From the NCBI RefSeq assembly GCF_004684345.1, contig NZ_CP038469.1:930001-994000 (forward strand): a stretch of 64,000 nucleotides of DNA, in the 5' to 3' direction. Positions 33,821-43,731 of the stretch are shown piece after piece; position 1 is the stretch's first letter; each line of letters opens with the position of its first letter. The position numbers and the translations under genes are program-made. The stretch is from Citrobacter tructae (lineage in GTDB: Bacteria; Pseudomonadota; Gammaproteobacteria; Enterobacterales; Enterobacteriaceae). The notes below the pieces were generated by a model, which saw nothing but the letters and a program-made list of their open reading frames with translations, did no database searches and was not told the DNA's origin.

Positions 33821-34399
33821 ATGAGCTATTTGAATCGGGATGAACGTCGGGAAGTGATCCTGCAGGCAGCCATGCGCGTGGCGCTGGAAGAAGGATTTAC
33901 CGCCATGACGGTGCGACGCATTGCAGCCGAAGCGAAAGTGGCAACCGGCCAACTCCATCACCATTTCACCTCCGCCGGTGAACTTAAATCTCAGGCATTT
34001 GTTCGTCTGATTCGCACCCTGCTGGATGCGGAACTGGTCGGAGAAGGTGCCACTTTCCGCGAGCGGCTTCATGCCATGCTCGGCAGTGAAGACGGCGGGT
34101 TTGAGCCGTACATTAAGCTCTGGCGAGAAGCGCAGATCCTGGCGGACAAAGATCCCGAAATCAAAAGCGCCTACCTGCTGACAATGCGCATGTGGCATGA
34201 AGAGACAACGGCAATCATTATTCGCGGCCAGCAAGCGGGTGAGTTTTTGTCTGAACCGGATGCCGCCGACGTCGCCTGGCGCTTAATCGGCCTGGTTTGC
34301 GGTCTTGACGGGATGTATGTGCTGGGGATTGCAGAAATGAGCGATCCGGCCTTTGCGCGGCATCTGGATCGTATGATTAGCCTCGAACTGTTTAGCTAA
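33821..34399 (+). CDS. smvR: TetR-family repressor SmvR
   Basis: This 192-residue regulator has an N-terminal TetR helix-turn-helix (about residues 10-55, FTAMTVRRIAAEAKVATGQL then HHHFTSAGEL) and an all-helical ligand domain. It is divergent from smvA across a 117-base gap with two palindromes. SmvR of Klebsiella represses smvA, and loss of it raises chlorhexidine and cationic biocide tolerance. The reading frame here looks intact, so smvA is probably under repression. Confidence 0.88.
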   Translation: MSYLNRDERREVILQAAMRVALEEGFTAMTVRRIAAEAKVATGQLHHHFTSAGELKSQAFVRLIRTLLDAELVGEGATFRERLHAMLGSEDGGFEPYIKLWREAQILADKDPEIKSAYLLTMRMWHEETTAIIIRGQQAGEFLSEPDAADVAWRLIGLVCGLDGMYVLGIAEMSDPAFARHLDRMISLELFS

Positions 34400-34479
34400 A
34401 TTAATAGATGAATTAACAATACATCTTTTGTGGTTACAATTAGTAACACTTGAGCAACGTGTTATTTCCCCTATGCACC

Positions 34480-34497
34480 GCGCCCTGGCGCTTTTTT
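34480..34497 (+). terminator. Short GC hairpin with T run between smvR and narU
   Basis: GCGC at 34480-34483 pairs with GCGC at 34488-34491 and runs straight into TTTTTT. The stem is short, so termination may be partial. The rest of the 214-base gap 34400-34613 is AT rich and presumably holds the narU promoter. Confidence 0.4.
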
Positions 34498-34613
34498 ATC
34501 TATCCTTTCAATCAATATTCCTAAAACTTTTCAATAATTTCTAAAAGAGTCCATGCGGCTCTGTGTCTCTCTATTTCTTTTTTTCATGAACGACGTGCGC
34601 ATGTGAGGATAAT

Positions 34614-35999
34614 ATGTCACCACAAAATGAGAAAAATAATCGTTATCTTTTAACTGACTGGAAACCGGAAAATGCGGCGTTTTGGGAAAATAAAGGCAAG
34701 CACATAGCCCGGAGAAATCTCTGGATATCAGTTAGTTGCCTCCTTCTTGCCTTCTGCGTCTGGATGTTATTTAGCGCAGTTGCGGTGAATTTAAATAAAA
34801 TAGGGTTTAATTTCACCACCGACCAACTCTTTTTATTAACCGCATTACCTTCTCTTTCTGGGGCAATATTACGTGTCCCCTACTCCTTTATGGTACCTAT
34901 ATTTGGCGGTCGCCGCTGGACGGTTTTTAGCACCATAATTCTTGTCATCCCTTGCCTGTGGCTCGGGTTTGCCGTGCAAAACACATCTACTCCGTATGGC
35001 GTATTTATCGTTATTGCGCTGATGTGTGGTTTTGCCGGCGCCAATTTTGCCTCCAGCATGGGTAATATCAGCTTCTTCTTCCCAAAAGCCAAACAAGGCA
35101 GCGCGCTGGGTGTTAACGGCGGACTCGGTAATCTTGGTGTCAGCGTCATGCAATTGATCGCCCCGCTGGTGATTTTTCTGCCTATCTTTACCTTCCTGGG
35201 CGTACAGGGCGTGCCACAACCTGATGGCTCGTTACTGTCGCTGGCCAATGCAGCCTGGATTTGGGTGCCGTTGCTGCTGCTCTCAACCCTGGCGGCGGGA
35301 ATCGGCATGAACGATATTGCCAGTTCAAAAGCCTCTATCGCCTCGCAATTGCCGGTGCTGAAGCGTTTTCACCTGTGGCTGTTAAGTCTGCTGTATCTCG
35401 CGACTTTCGGATCGTTTATCGGTTTTTCCGCCGGGTTTGCCATGCTGGCAAAAACCCAGTTCCCTGATGTGAATATTCTGCAACTGGCGTTCTTTGGGCC
35501 GTTTATCGGTGCACTGGCCCGCTCGGCGGGCGGCGTTATCTCGGACAAATTTGGAGGAGTGCGAGTGACGTTAATCAACTTCATCTTTATGGCGTTGTTT
35601 AGTGGTCTGCTGTTTCTCACATTGCCAGGTTCAGGTTCGGGAAGCTTCACCGCCTTCTACCTGGTGTTTATGGGACTGTTCCTGACCGCAGGTCTGGGCA
35701 GCGGATCAACCTTCCAGATGATTGCGGTGATCTTTCGCAAAATCACCATTTACCGCGTGAAGTTACATGGCGGCACAGAAGAACAGGCCCAGCGTGAGGC
35801 AGTCACTGATACCGCTGCCGCCCTCGGGTTTATCTCTGCTATCGGCGCGGTGGGTGGCTTCTTCATCCCCAAAGCGTTTGGTTCATCGCTGGCACTGACC
35901 GGTTCACCGGTGGGCGCAATGAAAATTTTCCTCGTGTTTTACATCGTCTGCGTGCTGGTGACCTGGCTGGTCTATGGCCGTAAATCACAAAAAAAATAA
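34614..35999 (+). CDS. narU: Nitrate/nitrite transporter NarU
   Basis: This 461-residue MFS protein of the nitrate/nitrite porter family has twelve transmembrane helices. It carries the two nitrate signature motifs, GANFASSMGNISFFFPKAKQ followed by GSALGVNGGLGNLGV, and GLGSGSTFQMIAVIF in the C-terminal half. It is the NarK paralogue linked to narZYWV and helps nitrate uptake and nitrite export in slow-growing or stationary cells. It precedes narZ by 37 bases in the same direction. Confidence 0.94.
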   Translation: MSPQNEKNNRYLLTDWKPENAAFWENKGKHIARRNLWISVSCLLLAFCVWMLFSAVAVNLNKIGFNFTTDQLFLLTALPSLSGAILRVPYSFMVPIFGGRRWTVFSTIILVIPCLWLGFAVQNTSTPYGVFIVIALMCGFAGANFASSMGNISFFFPKAKQGSALGVNGGLGNLGVSVMQLIAPLVIFLPIFTFLGVQGVPQPDGSLLSLANAAWIWVPLLLLSTLAAGIGMNDIASSKASIASQLPVLKRFHLWLLSLLYLATFGSFIGFSAGFAMLAKTQFPDVNILQLAFFGPFIGALARSAGGVISDKFGGVRVTLINFIFMALFSGLLFLTLPGSGSGSFTAFYLVFMGLFLTAGLGSGSTFQMIAVIFRKITIYRVKLHGGTEEQAQREAVTDTAAALGFISAIGAVGGFFIPKAFGSSLALTGSPVGAMKIFLVFYIVCVLVTWLVYGRKSQKK

Positions 36000-36036
36000 T
36001 AACACCCCTGACACATAATGGAGCAGGAGAAATGTC

Positions 36037-39000
36037 ATGAGTAAACTGTTGGATCGCTTTCGTTACTTTAAACAAAAGGGTGACACGTTTGCCGACGGAC
36101 ACGGGCAAGTGATGCACACTAACCGGGACTGGGAAGACAGCTATCGTCAGCGCTGGCAGTTCGATAAAATTGTGCGCTCGACACACGGTGTTAACTGTAC
36201 CGGCTCATGTAGCTGGAAAATCTACGTAAAAAACGGTCTGGTTACCTGGGAAACCCAGCAAACGGACTATCCGCGCACCCGCCCGGATCTGCCCAATCAT
36301 GAACCCCGCGGATGTCCGCGCGGTGCCAGCTACTCTTGGTATCTTTACAGTGCCAACCGCCTGAAATACCCCCTGGTGCGTAAACGTTTGATCGAACTGT
36401 GGCGCGACGCCCTCTCCCGCCAGCCCGACCCGGTACTGGCGTGGGAATCCATCATGAGCGATCCGCAAAAGTGCCAGAGCTACAAGCAGGTACGCGGACG
36501 TGGCGGGTTTATCCGTTCAAACTGGAAAGAGTTGAATCAACTGATCGCCGCCGCTAACGTCTGGACGGTGAAAACCTACGGCCCGGATCGTGTTGCCGGA
36601 TTTTCACCCATCCCCGCCATGTCGATGGTCTCCTACGCGGCGGGGACGCGCTATCTCTCCCTGCTCGGCGGAACCTGCCTGAGTTTTTATGACTGGTATT
36701 GCGACTTACCGCCAGCCTCCCCAATGACCTGGGGCGAGCAGACCGATGTGCCGGAATCCGCCGACTGGTATAACTCCAGCTATATCATCGCCTGGGGTTC
36801 TAACGTCCCGCAGACCCGTACGCCGGATGCTCACTTCTTTACCGAAGTTCGCTACAAAGGCACCAAGACCATCGCCATTACGCCGGATTACTCGGAAGTT
36901 GCCAAACTGTGCGACCAGTGGCTGGCTCCGAAGCAAGGCACCGACAGTGCGCTGGCGATGGCCATGGGCCACGTTATCCTCAAAGAATTCCACCTTGATA
37001 AACCCAGCGACTACTTCCTCAATTATTGTCGCCGTTATACCGATATGCCGATGCTGGTGCTGCTGGATGCCCGTGAAGACGGTAGCTTCGTACCAGGACG
37101 GATGATGCGTGCCTCTGACCTCGTCGACGGGCTGGGAGAAAGCAATAATCCTGAATGGAAAACCGTGGCCTTTAATAGCGCCGGCGAACTAGTGGTACCG
37201 AATGGCTCTATCGGTTTTCGTTGGGGCGAGAAAGGCAAATGGAACCTCGAGTCACTGGCCGCTGGCGCGGAAACCGAACTGTCGCTCTCTTTGCTCGGCC
37301 AGCACGACGACGTTGCCGGGGTGGCGTTCCCCTATTTTGGCGGTAACGAAAACCCGCATTTCCGCAGCGTGAAGCAGGAGCCGGTGCTGGTGCGTAAGTT
37401 ACCGGTTAAGTATCTTACCCTCGCGGAGGGTCGCCGTTGTCCGGTGGTCAGCGTTTACGATTTAGTACTGGCGAATTACGGTCTCGATCGTGGACTCGAT
37501 GATGACCTCGCAGCCCGCGATTACAGCGAGATTAAAGCCTATACCCCGGCCTGGGGCGAGCAAATCACCGGTGTGCCTCGCCGTCATATCGAACAAATTG
37601 CCCGCGAGTTCGCGGATACCGCGCACAAAACCCATGGCCGCTCGATGATCATCCTCGGGGCGGGCGTCAACCACTGGTATCACATGGACATGAACTACCG
37701 AGGGATGATTAACATTCTGGTGTTCTGTGGTTGTGTCGGTCAAAGTGGTGGCGGTTGGGCGCACTATGTCGGGCAGGAAAAACTGCGTCCGCAGACCGGT
37801 TGGCTGCCGTTGGCCTTTGCCCTGGACTGGAACCGTCCACCGCGTCAAATGAACAGTACTTCATTTTTCTACAATCACTCCAGCCAGTGGCGTTATGAAA
37901 AAGTCACTGCCCAGGAACTGCTCTCTCCGCTGGCGGATGCGTCGAAATTCACCGGACATCTGATTGATTTCAACGTGCGTGCCGAGCGGATGGGCTGGCT
38001 ACCTTCTGCCCCACAGCTCAACCTGAATCCGTTAACCGTCAAAGCCAAAGCGGAACAGGCGGGATTGTCTCCGGCGGATTACACCGCGCAGGCGCTAAAA
38101 TCTGGTGATATCCGTTTTGCCTGTGAACAGCCGGACAGCGGCAGCAACCATCCGCGCAACCTCTTCGTCTGGCGCTCTAACCTGCTGGGTTCTTCCGGTA
38201 AAGGGCATGAATATATGCTCAAATATTTGCTGGGTACCGAAAGCGGCATTCAGGGCGAAGCGCTGGGTGCAAGCGACGGCATTAAACCTGAAGAAGTGGA
38301 ATGGCAATCGGCGGCAATCGAAGGCAAGCTTGACCTGCTGGTGACGCTTGATTTCCGCATGTCCAGCACCTGCCTGTTCTCCGACATCGTGTTGCCTACC
38401 GCTACCTGGTATGAAAAAGATGACATGAATACCTCGGATATGCATCCGTTTATTCACCCGCTGTCGGCGGCGGTCGATCCCGCGTGGGAATCGAAGAGCG
38501 ACTGGGAAATTTATAAGGGTATTGCCAAAGTCTTCTCCGAAGTCTGCGTGGGGCATCTGGGCCAGGAAACCGACGTGGTGTTGCAACCGCTCCAGCATGA
38601 CTCCCCGGCAGAACTGTCGCAGCCGTTTGATATTCAGGACTGGCGCAAGGGTGAATGCGATCTCATTGCCGGTAAAACAGCCCCCCATATTGCCGTTGTG
38701 GAACGCGACTACCCCGCTACTTATGAGCGCTTCACCTCGCTCGGTCCGCTAATGGACAAACTGGGTAACGGGGGGAAAGGCATTTCCTGGAATACCCAGA
38801 CGGAAGTCGATTTCCTCGGTAAGCTGAACTACACCAAACGCGAAGGCCCGGCAAAAGGCCGACCGCTGATCGACACCGCGCTGGACGCCTCTGAAGTAAT
38901 CCTCGCACTGGCGCCAGAAACGAATGGTCAGGTGGCGGTGAAAGCCTGGCAAGCGCTGGGCGCAATGACCGGGCGTGACCATACGCATCTGGCACTCAAC

Positions 39001-39777
39001 AAAGAAGACGAGAAGATCCGTTTTCGCGACATCCAGGCGCAACCGCGCAAAATCATCTCCAGCCCCACCTGGTCAGGTCTGGAAAGCGAGCATGTCTCTT
39101 ATAACGCCGGCTATACCAACGTTCACGAACTGATCCCGTGGCGCACGCTGTCCGGTCGCCAGCAGTTGTATCAGGACCATGCGTGGATGCGTGCTTTTGG
39201 CGAGAGTCTGGTGGCCTATCGACCGCCTATCGACACCCGCAGCGTGAGTGAAATGCGCGAGGTCCCGCCGAACGGCTTCCCGGAAAAAGCGCTGAACTTC
39301 CTTACACCGCACCAGAAATGGGGCATTCACTCCACTTACAGTGAAAACCTGCTGATGCTGACGTTGTCGCGCGGGGGGCCGATTGTCTGGATCAGTGAAA
39401 CCGATGCCAAAGAACTGGAGATTGAGGATAACGACTGGATAGAGGCCTTCAACGCCAACGGTGCGCTGACCGCCCGTGCGGTCGTCAGCCAGCGCGTGCC
39501 GCCAGGAATGACCATGATGTACCACGCACAGGAACGAATCATGAACATTCCCGGTTCTGAAGTCACCGGCATGCGCGGCGGTATTCACAACTCAGTGACC
39601 CGCGTATGTCCGAAACCGACCCACATGATTGGCGGCTATGCGCAACTGGCCTATAGCTTCAACTACTACGGCACCGTCGGCTCTAACCGCGATGAGTTCA
39701 TCATGATTAGAAAAATGAAAAATATTGACTGGCTGGATGATGAAGGTCGCGATCAGGTACAGGAGGCGAAAAAATGA
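36037..39777 (+). CDS. narZ: Nitrate reductase Z alpha subunit NarZ
   Basis: This 1246-residue molybdo-bis-MGD catalytic subunit reduces nitrate to nitrite on the cytoplasmic side. The N-terminal FS0 cluster is formed by His and Cys in STHGVNCTGSCSWKIYVKNG and RGCPRGASYSWYLY. The molybdenum ligand Asp lies in the segment NSSYIIAWGSNVPQTRTPDA region. Its length equals NarZ/NarG of E. coli, and the narU-linked position identifies it as NarZ. NarZ is typically RpoS dependent rather than FNR dependent. It overlaps narY by 4 bases. Confidence 0.95.
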   Translation: MSKLLDRFRYFKQKGDTFADGHGQVMHTNRDWEDSYRQRWQFDKIVRSTHGVNCTGSCSWKIYVKNGLVTWETQQTDYPRTRPDLPNHEPRGCPRGASYSWYLYSANRLKYPLVRKRLIELWRDALSRQPDPVLAWESIMSDPQKCQSYKQVRGRGGFIRSNWKELNQLIAAANVWTVKTYGPDRVAGFSPIPAMSMVSYAAGTRYLSLLGGTCLSFYDWYCDLPPASPMTWGEQTDVPESADWYNSSYIIAWGSNVPQTRTPDAHFFTEVRYKGTKTIAITPDYSEVAKLCDQWLAPKQGTDSALAMAMGHVILKEFHLDKPSDYFLNYCRRYTDMPMLVLLDAREDGSFVPGRMMRASDLVDGLGESNNPEWKTVAFNSAGELVVPNGSIGFRWGEKGKWNLESLAAGAETELSLSLLGQHDDVAGVAFPYFGGNENPHFRSVKQEPVLVRKLPVKYLTLAEGRRCPVVSVYDLVLANYGLDRGLDDDLAARDYSEIKAYTPAWGEQITGVPRRHIEQIAREFADTAHKTHGRSMIILGAGVNHWYHMDMNYRGMINILVFCGCVGQSGGGWAHYVGQEKLRPQTGWLPLAFALDWNRPPRQMNSTSFFYNHSSQWRYEKVTAQELLSPLADASKFTGHLIDFNVRAERMGWLPSAPQLNLNPLTVKAKAEQAGLSPADYTAQALKSGDIRFACEQPDSGSNHPRNLFVWRSNLLGSSGKGHEYMLKYLLGTESGIQGEALGASDGIKPEEVEWQSAAIEGKLDLLVTLDFRMSSTCLFSDIVLPTATWYEKDDMNTSDMHPFIHPLSAAVDPAWESKSDWEIYKGIAKVFSEVCVGHLGQETDVVLQPLQHDSPAELSQPFDIQDWRKGECDLIAGKTAPHIAVVERDYPATYERFTSLGPLMDKLGNGGKGISWNTQTEVDFLGKLNYTKREGPAKGRPLIDTALDASEVILALAPETNGQVAVKAWQALGAMTGRDHTHLALNKEDEKIRFRDIQAQPRKIISSPTWSGLESEHVSYNAGYTNVHELIPWRTLSGRQQLYQDHAWMRAFGESLVAYRPPIDTRSVSEMREVPPNGFPEKALNFLTPHQKWGIHSTYSENLLMLTLSRGGPIVWISETDAKELEIEDNDWIEAFNANGALTARAVVSQRVPPGMTMMYHAQERIMNIPGSEVTGMRGGIHNSVTRVCPKPTHMIGGYAQLAYSFNYYGTVGSNRDEFIMIRKMKNIDWLDDEGRDQVQEAKK

Positions 39778-41318
39778 AGATACGCTCACAGGTAGGCATG
39801 GTTCTTAATCTGGATAAGTGCATCGGTTGCCACACCTGCTCCGTCACCTGTAAAAACGTCTGGACCGGACGTGAAGGGATGGAATACGCATGGTTTAACA
39901 ACGTCGAGACCAAACCAGGGATTGGTTACCCAAAAAACTGGGAAGACCAGGAAGAGTGGCAAGGCGGCTGGATCCGCGACGTTAACGGAAAGATAAGACC
40001 GCGCCTGGGCGGCAAGATGGGCGTGATCACGAAAATCTTCGCTAACCCTGTGATCCCGCAAATCGATGATTACTACGAGCCGTTTACGTACGATTACCAG
40101 CATCTGCATAGCGCGCCGGAAGGCAAGCACCAGCCCACCGCCCGTCCGCGTTCGTTGATCGACGGCAAGCGGATGGACAAGATTATCTGGGGGCCAAACT
40201 GGGAGGAACTGCTGGGCGGCGAGTTTTCAAAACGCGCCCGCGACCGTAACTTCGAGAAGATGCAAAAGGAGATGTACGGCCAGTTTGAAAACACCTTCAT
40301 GATGTATCTGCCACGCCTGTGCGAGCACTGCCTGAATCCCAGCTGTGTGGCAACCTGCCCGAGCGGAGCCATCTATAAGCGCGAAGAGGACGGTATCGTA
40401 CTGATCGACCAGGACAAATGCCGTGGCTGGCGCTTGTGCATCAGTGGGTGTCCGTACAAAAAAATCTACTTCAACTGGAAGAGCGGCAAGTCAGAAAAAT
40501 GCATTTTCTGCTACCCGCGCATTGAATCCGGCCAGCCGACGGTCTGTTCGGAAACCTGTGTCGGGCGCATACGTTATCTCGGCGTCCTGCTGTATGACGC
40601 AGACCGTATTGAAGAAGCCGCCAGCACCGAGCATGAAACCGATCTCTACGAGCGCCAGTGTGACGTATTCCTCAACCCGAACGATCCGGCGGTGATTGAA
40701 GAGGCGCTAAAACAGGGTATTCCCCACAACGTCATCGAAGCGGCCCAGCGTTCCCCGGTCTACAAAATGGCGATGGACTGGAAACTGGCGCTGCCACTGC
40801 ATCCGGAGTATCGCACCCTGCCGATGGTCTGGTATGTGCCGCCATTGTCACCGATTCAGTCCGTCGCCGACGCGGGCGGTCTGCCGCACAATGGCAATAT
40901 TCTCCCCGCCGTCGAGTCGTTGCGTATTCCGGTGCAGTACCTCGCCAATATGCTCAGCGCCGGAGACACCGGCCCGGTGCTACGTGCGCTGAAACGCATG
41001 ATGGCAATGCGTCACTACATGCGCTCACAAACTGTCGAAGGCGTTACTGATACCCGAGCCATCGAAGAAGTCGGTTTGAGCGTTGAACAGGTCGAGGAAA
41101 TGTATCGCTATCTGGCTATCGCTAACTATGAAGACCGCTTCGTGATCCCAACCAGCCACCGCGAAATGGCGGGCGACGCTTTCGGAGAACGCAACGGCTG
41201 CGGCTTTACCTTCGGCGACGGCTGCCACGGTTCCGACACCAAATTCAATTTGTTCAACAGCAGCCGCATTGACGCTATCGACATCACCGAAGTACGCGAT
41301 AAAGCGGAGGGTGAATAA
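39774..41318 (+). CDS. narY: Nitrate reductase Z beta subunit NarY
   Basis: This 514-residue electron-transfer subunit has three 4Fe-4S clusters and one 3Fe-4S cluster. Cys groups are CIGCHTCSVTCKNVW, CEHCLNPSCVATCPSG, CRGWRLCISGCPYK (Trp in place of Cys marks the 3Fe-4S cluster) and CIFCYPRIESGQPTVCSETC. It links the heme subunit NarV to NarZ. It overlaps narZ by 4 bases, and the stop overlaps the narW start by one base. Confidence 0.95.
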   Translation: MKIRSQVGMVLNLDKCIGCHTCSVTCKNVWTGREGMEYAWFNNVETKPGIGYPKNWEDQEEWQGGWIRDVNGKIRPRLGGKMGVITKIFANPVIPQIDDYYEPFTYDYQHLHSAPEGKHQPTARPRSLIDGKRMDKIIWGPNWEELLGGEFSKRARDRNFEKMQKEMYGQFENTFMMYLPRLCEHCLNPSCVATCPSGAIYKREEDGIVLIDQDKCRGWRLCISGCPYKKIYFNWKSGKSEKCIFCYPRIESGQPTVCSETCVGRIRYLGVLLYDADRIEEAASTEHETDLYERQCDVFLNPNDPAVIEEALKQGIPHNVIEAAQRSPVYKMAMDWKLALPLHPEYRTLPMVWYVPPLSPIQSVADAGGLPHNGNILPAVESLRIPVQYLANMLSAGDTGPVLRALKRMMAMRHYMRSQTVEGVTDTRAIEEVGLSVEQVEEMYRYLAIANYEDRFVIPTSHREMAGDAFGERNGCGFTFGDGCHGSDTKFNLFNSSRIDAIDITEVRDKAEGE

Positions 41319-42013
41319 TGCAAATCCTGAAGATTATCGGCCTGCTGATGGAGTACCCGGACGAGCTGCTCTGGGAGTGTAAAGACGACGCGCTGGCGCT
41401 AGTCGCCAGCGATGCGCCGATGCTGAGCGCATTCACTCACGAACTGTTAAATGCCCCGCTGCTGGATAAGCAAGCCGAATGGTGCGAAGTTTTTGACCGT
41501 GGTCGCGCCACCTCGCTGCTGCTGTTCGAACACGTTCATGCGGAATCACGCGATCGCGGCCAGGCGATGGTCGATCTGCTGGCGCAGTACGAAAAGGTCG
41601 GGCTGCAGCTCGACTGCCGTGAGCTGCCGGATCACCTGCCGCTGTATCTGGAGTATTTGAGCGTGCTGCCGGAGGCGGAGGCCAAAGAAGGATTGCAGAA
41701 CGTCGCGCCGATACTGGCGCTGCTTGGTGGGCGTTTAAAGCAGCGTGGTACCCCGTGGTATCAACTGTTTGACGCCCTGCTCACGCTGGCGGGCAGCCCG
41801 CTATCAAGTGACAGCGTCACTAAACAAGTGGGTGCGGAACCACGTGATGATACTCGCCAGGCGCTGGACGCGGTCTGGGAAGAAGAACAGGTAAAGTTTA
41901 TTGAGGATAACGCCACCGCCTGCGACAGCTCACCGTTACAAAGCTACCAACGGCGCTTTAGTCAGGACGTGGCGCCACAGTATGTTGATGTCAGCTCGGG
42001 AGGCCCGAAATGA
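41318..42013 (+). CDS. narW: Nitrate reductase Z assembly chaperone NarW
   Basis: This 231-residue protein of the NarJ/NarW family is a system-specific chaperone that keeps apo-NarZY competent for cofactor insertion. It is not part of the final enzyme. Its length equals that of E. coli NarW, and the N-terminal MQILKIIGLLMEYPDELLWE and the acidic helical body are typical. It overlaps both neighbours, so stoichiometry is probably set by translational coupling. Confidence 0.93.
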   Translation: MQILKIIGLLMEYPDELLWECKDDALALVASDAPMLSAFTHELLNAPLLDKQAEWCEVFDRGRATSLLLFEHVHAESRDRGQAMVDLLAQYEKVGLQLDCRELPDHLPLYLEYLSVLPEAEAKEGLQNVAPILALLGGRLKQRGTPWYQLFDALLTLAGSPLSSDSVTKQVGAEPRDDTRQALDAVWEEEQVKFIEDNATACDSSPLQSYQRRFSQDVAPQYVDVSSGGPK

Positions 42014-42690
42014 TACAGTACCTGAACGTCTTTTTTTACGACATCTACCCGTATCTGTGCGGTACGGTGTTTATCCTCGGCAGTTGGCTACGCTACGACT
42101 ACGGCCAGTACACCTGGCGCGCTGCCTCCAGTCAGATGCTGGACAAACGCGGCATGGTATTGTGGTCAAACCTGTTCCATATCGGCATTTTGGGGATTTT
42201 CTTTGGCCATTTGTTTGGCATGTTAACCCCGCACTGGATGTACGCCTGGTTCCTGCCTATTGCGGTAAAACAGCAAATGGCGATGATTGCGGGCGGGATT
42301 TGTGGCGTACTGACGCTGGTCGGCGGCGCGGGTTTGCTGGTTCGTCGTCTGACCAACTCACGTATTCGCGCAACCTCTTCCACTGCAGATATCCTGATCC
42401 TGTGCGTATTGCTGATCCAGTGCATTCTCGGTCTGACCACCATACCGTTTTCGGCACAGCATCCGGACGGCAGTGAAATGCTGAAACTGGTCGGCTGGGC
42501 GCAGTCAGTCGTCACGTTCCAGGGCGGTGCGTCTGCGCATCTGGACGGTGTGGCGTTGATCTTCCGTGTGCACCTGGTGCTGGGAATGACCATCTTCCTG
42601 CTGTTCCCGTTCACCCGTCTGGTCCACGTGTGGAGCGCACCGGTCGAGTATTTCACCCGCCGCAACCAGATCGTCCGTTCCCGCCGTTAA
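42010..42690 (+). CDS. narV: Nitrate reductase Z gamma subunit (cytochrome b) NarV
   Basis: This 226-residue membrane subunit has five transmembrane helices. Heme-ligating histidines are expected in SNLFHIGILGIFFGHLFGM and in the C-terminal part VALIFRVHLVLGMTIFLLFP with TRLVHVWSAP. It takes electrons from quinol and passes them to NarY. It is the last gene of the operon, and a REP-like hairpin lies 12 bases after the stop. Confidence 0.94.
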   Translation: MIQYLNVFFYDIYPYLCGTVFILGSWLRYDYGQYTWRAASSQMLDKRGMVLWSNLFHIGILGIFFGHLFGMLTPHWMYAWFLPIAVKQQMAMIAGGICGVLTLVGGAGLLVRRLTNSRIRATSSTADILILCVLLIQCILGLTTIPFSAQHPDGSEMLKLVGWAQSVVTFQGGASAHLDGVALIFRVHLVLGMTIFLLFPFTRLVHVWSAPVEYFTRRNQIVRSRR

Positions 42691-42701
42691 TTCTCTCTGA
42701 T

Positions 42702-42727
42702 GCCCGGGGTGCTTATGCTTACCGGGC
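42702..42727. repeat. REP-like hairpin after narV
   Basis: GCCCGG at 42702-42707 pairs with CCGGGC at 42722-42727, flanked by GAT and ATC-like ends, in the style of a repetitive extragenic palindrome. It probably ends or protects the narZYWV transcript. Confidence 0.5.
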
Positions 42728-42786
42728 TACATCGCTATACTACTTTTTGTGCGTTATGATGCTTCTCCATTCCAGGGAGAACGCCA

Positions 42787-43680
42787 ATGAAACCACAGGT
42801 TTACCACGTCGATGCCTTTACTTCAGAACCGTTTCGCGGCAATTCCGCAGGCGTTGTGCTGCATGCTGACGGGCTGAGTGACGCGCAGATGCAGCTGATT
42901 GCGCGTGAACTGCGTCATTCGGAAACTGCTTTTCTGCTGTCCAGCAACGACAGCGATGTACGTATTCGCTACTTCACCCCAACGGTCGAAGTGCCTATCT
43001 GTGGGCATGCCACCGTTGCCGCGCACTATGTTCGCGCTAGCGTGCTTGGACTGGGCAATGCCACCGTCTGGCAGACATCGTTGGCTGGGCGTCATCGCGT
43101 TGAAATTCATGCTGAAGGTGGTAACTATCGCATCAGCCTGGAACAGGGAAAGCCGAGTTTTGAACCGCCGCTGGAGGGGCCAACGCGTGCAGCAATCATC
43201 GCGGCCCTGCACCTGACCGAGGACGATATGCTGCCGGGACTGCCAATCCAGATTGCGTCCACCGGGCATTCGAAAGTGATGATCCCGCTGAAGCCAGAAG
43301 TCAATCTGGACGCCCTGTCCCCAGACCTGTCGGCATTAACCACGCTCAGCCAGCATATTGGCTGCAATGGTTTCTTCCCGTTCCAGATCCGCCCAGGAGA
43401 AAACGCCACTGATGGGCGAATGTTTTCACCGGCTATCGGCATTGTGGAGGATCCGGTCACCGGTAACGCCAACGGTCCAATGGGAGCATGGCTGGTGCAC
43501 CACAACCTGATGAAGCATGACGGAAAAACGTTGCATGTTCAGGGGCATCAGGGCCGCGCGCTGGGACGCGACGGCATTGTTGATGTGGCGGTCACGATCT
43601 GCGATAACCAGCCGGAGAAAGTGACAATTTCCGGCGCAGCAGTAATCCTGTTTCACGCGGAATGGAAGATTGATTTTTAA
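42787..43680 (+). CDS. yddE: PhzF-family isomerase YddE
   Basis: This 297-residue protein has the diaminopimelate-epimerase-like double fold of the PhzF family. Typical segments are VYHVDAFTSEPFRGNSAGVV at the start, ARELRHSETAFLL with the conserved Glu, IRYFTPTVEVPICGHATVAA and EDPVTGNANGPMGAWL. The cellular substrate is unknown. The gene follows narV in the same direction, but a hairpin and its own spacing suggest a separate transcript. Confidence 0.92.
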   Translation: MKPQVYHVDAFTSEPFRGNSAGVVLHADGLSDAQMQLIARELRHSETAFLLSSNDSDVRIRYFTPTVEVPICGHATVAAHYVRASVLGLGNATVWQTSLAGRHRVEIHAEGGNYRISLEQGKPSFEPPLEGPTRAAIIAALHLTEDDMLPGLPIQIASTGHSKVMIPLKPEVNLDALSPDLSALTTLSQHIGCNGFFPFQIRPGENATDGRMFSPAIGIVEDPVTGNANGPMGAWLVHHNLMKHDGKTLHVQGHQGRALGRDGIVDVAVTICDNQPEKVTISGAAVILFHAEWKIDF

Positions 43681-43689
43681 ATAAACGCG

Positions 43690-43728
43690 TTGCCGGATGT
43701 CGTGCTTGTATCGCCATCCGGCAAAAAC
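43690..43728. repeat. REP/terminator between yddE and nat
   Basis: TTGCCGGATG at 43690-43699 and CATCCGGCAA at 43715-43724 are perfect complements over a 15-base loop, followed by a short A run that acts as a T run for the minus-strand gene. The GCCGGATG core is REP-like. Confidence 0.65.
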
Positions 43729-43731
43729 ACC

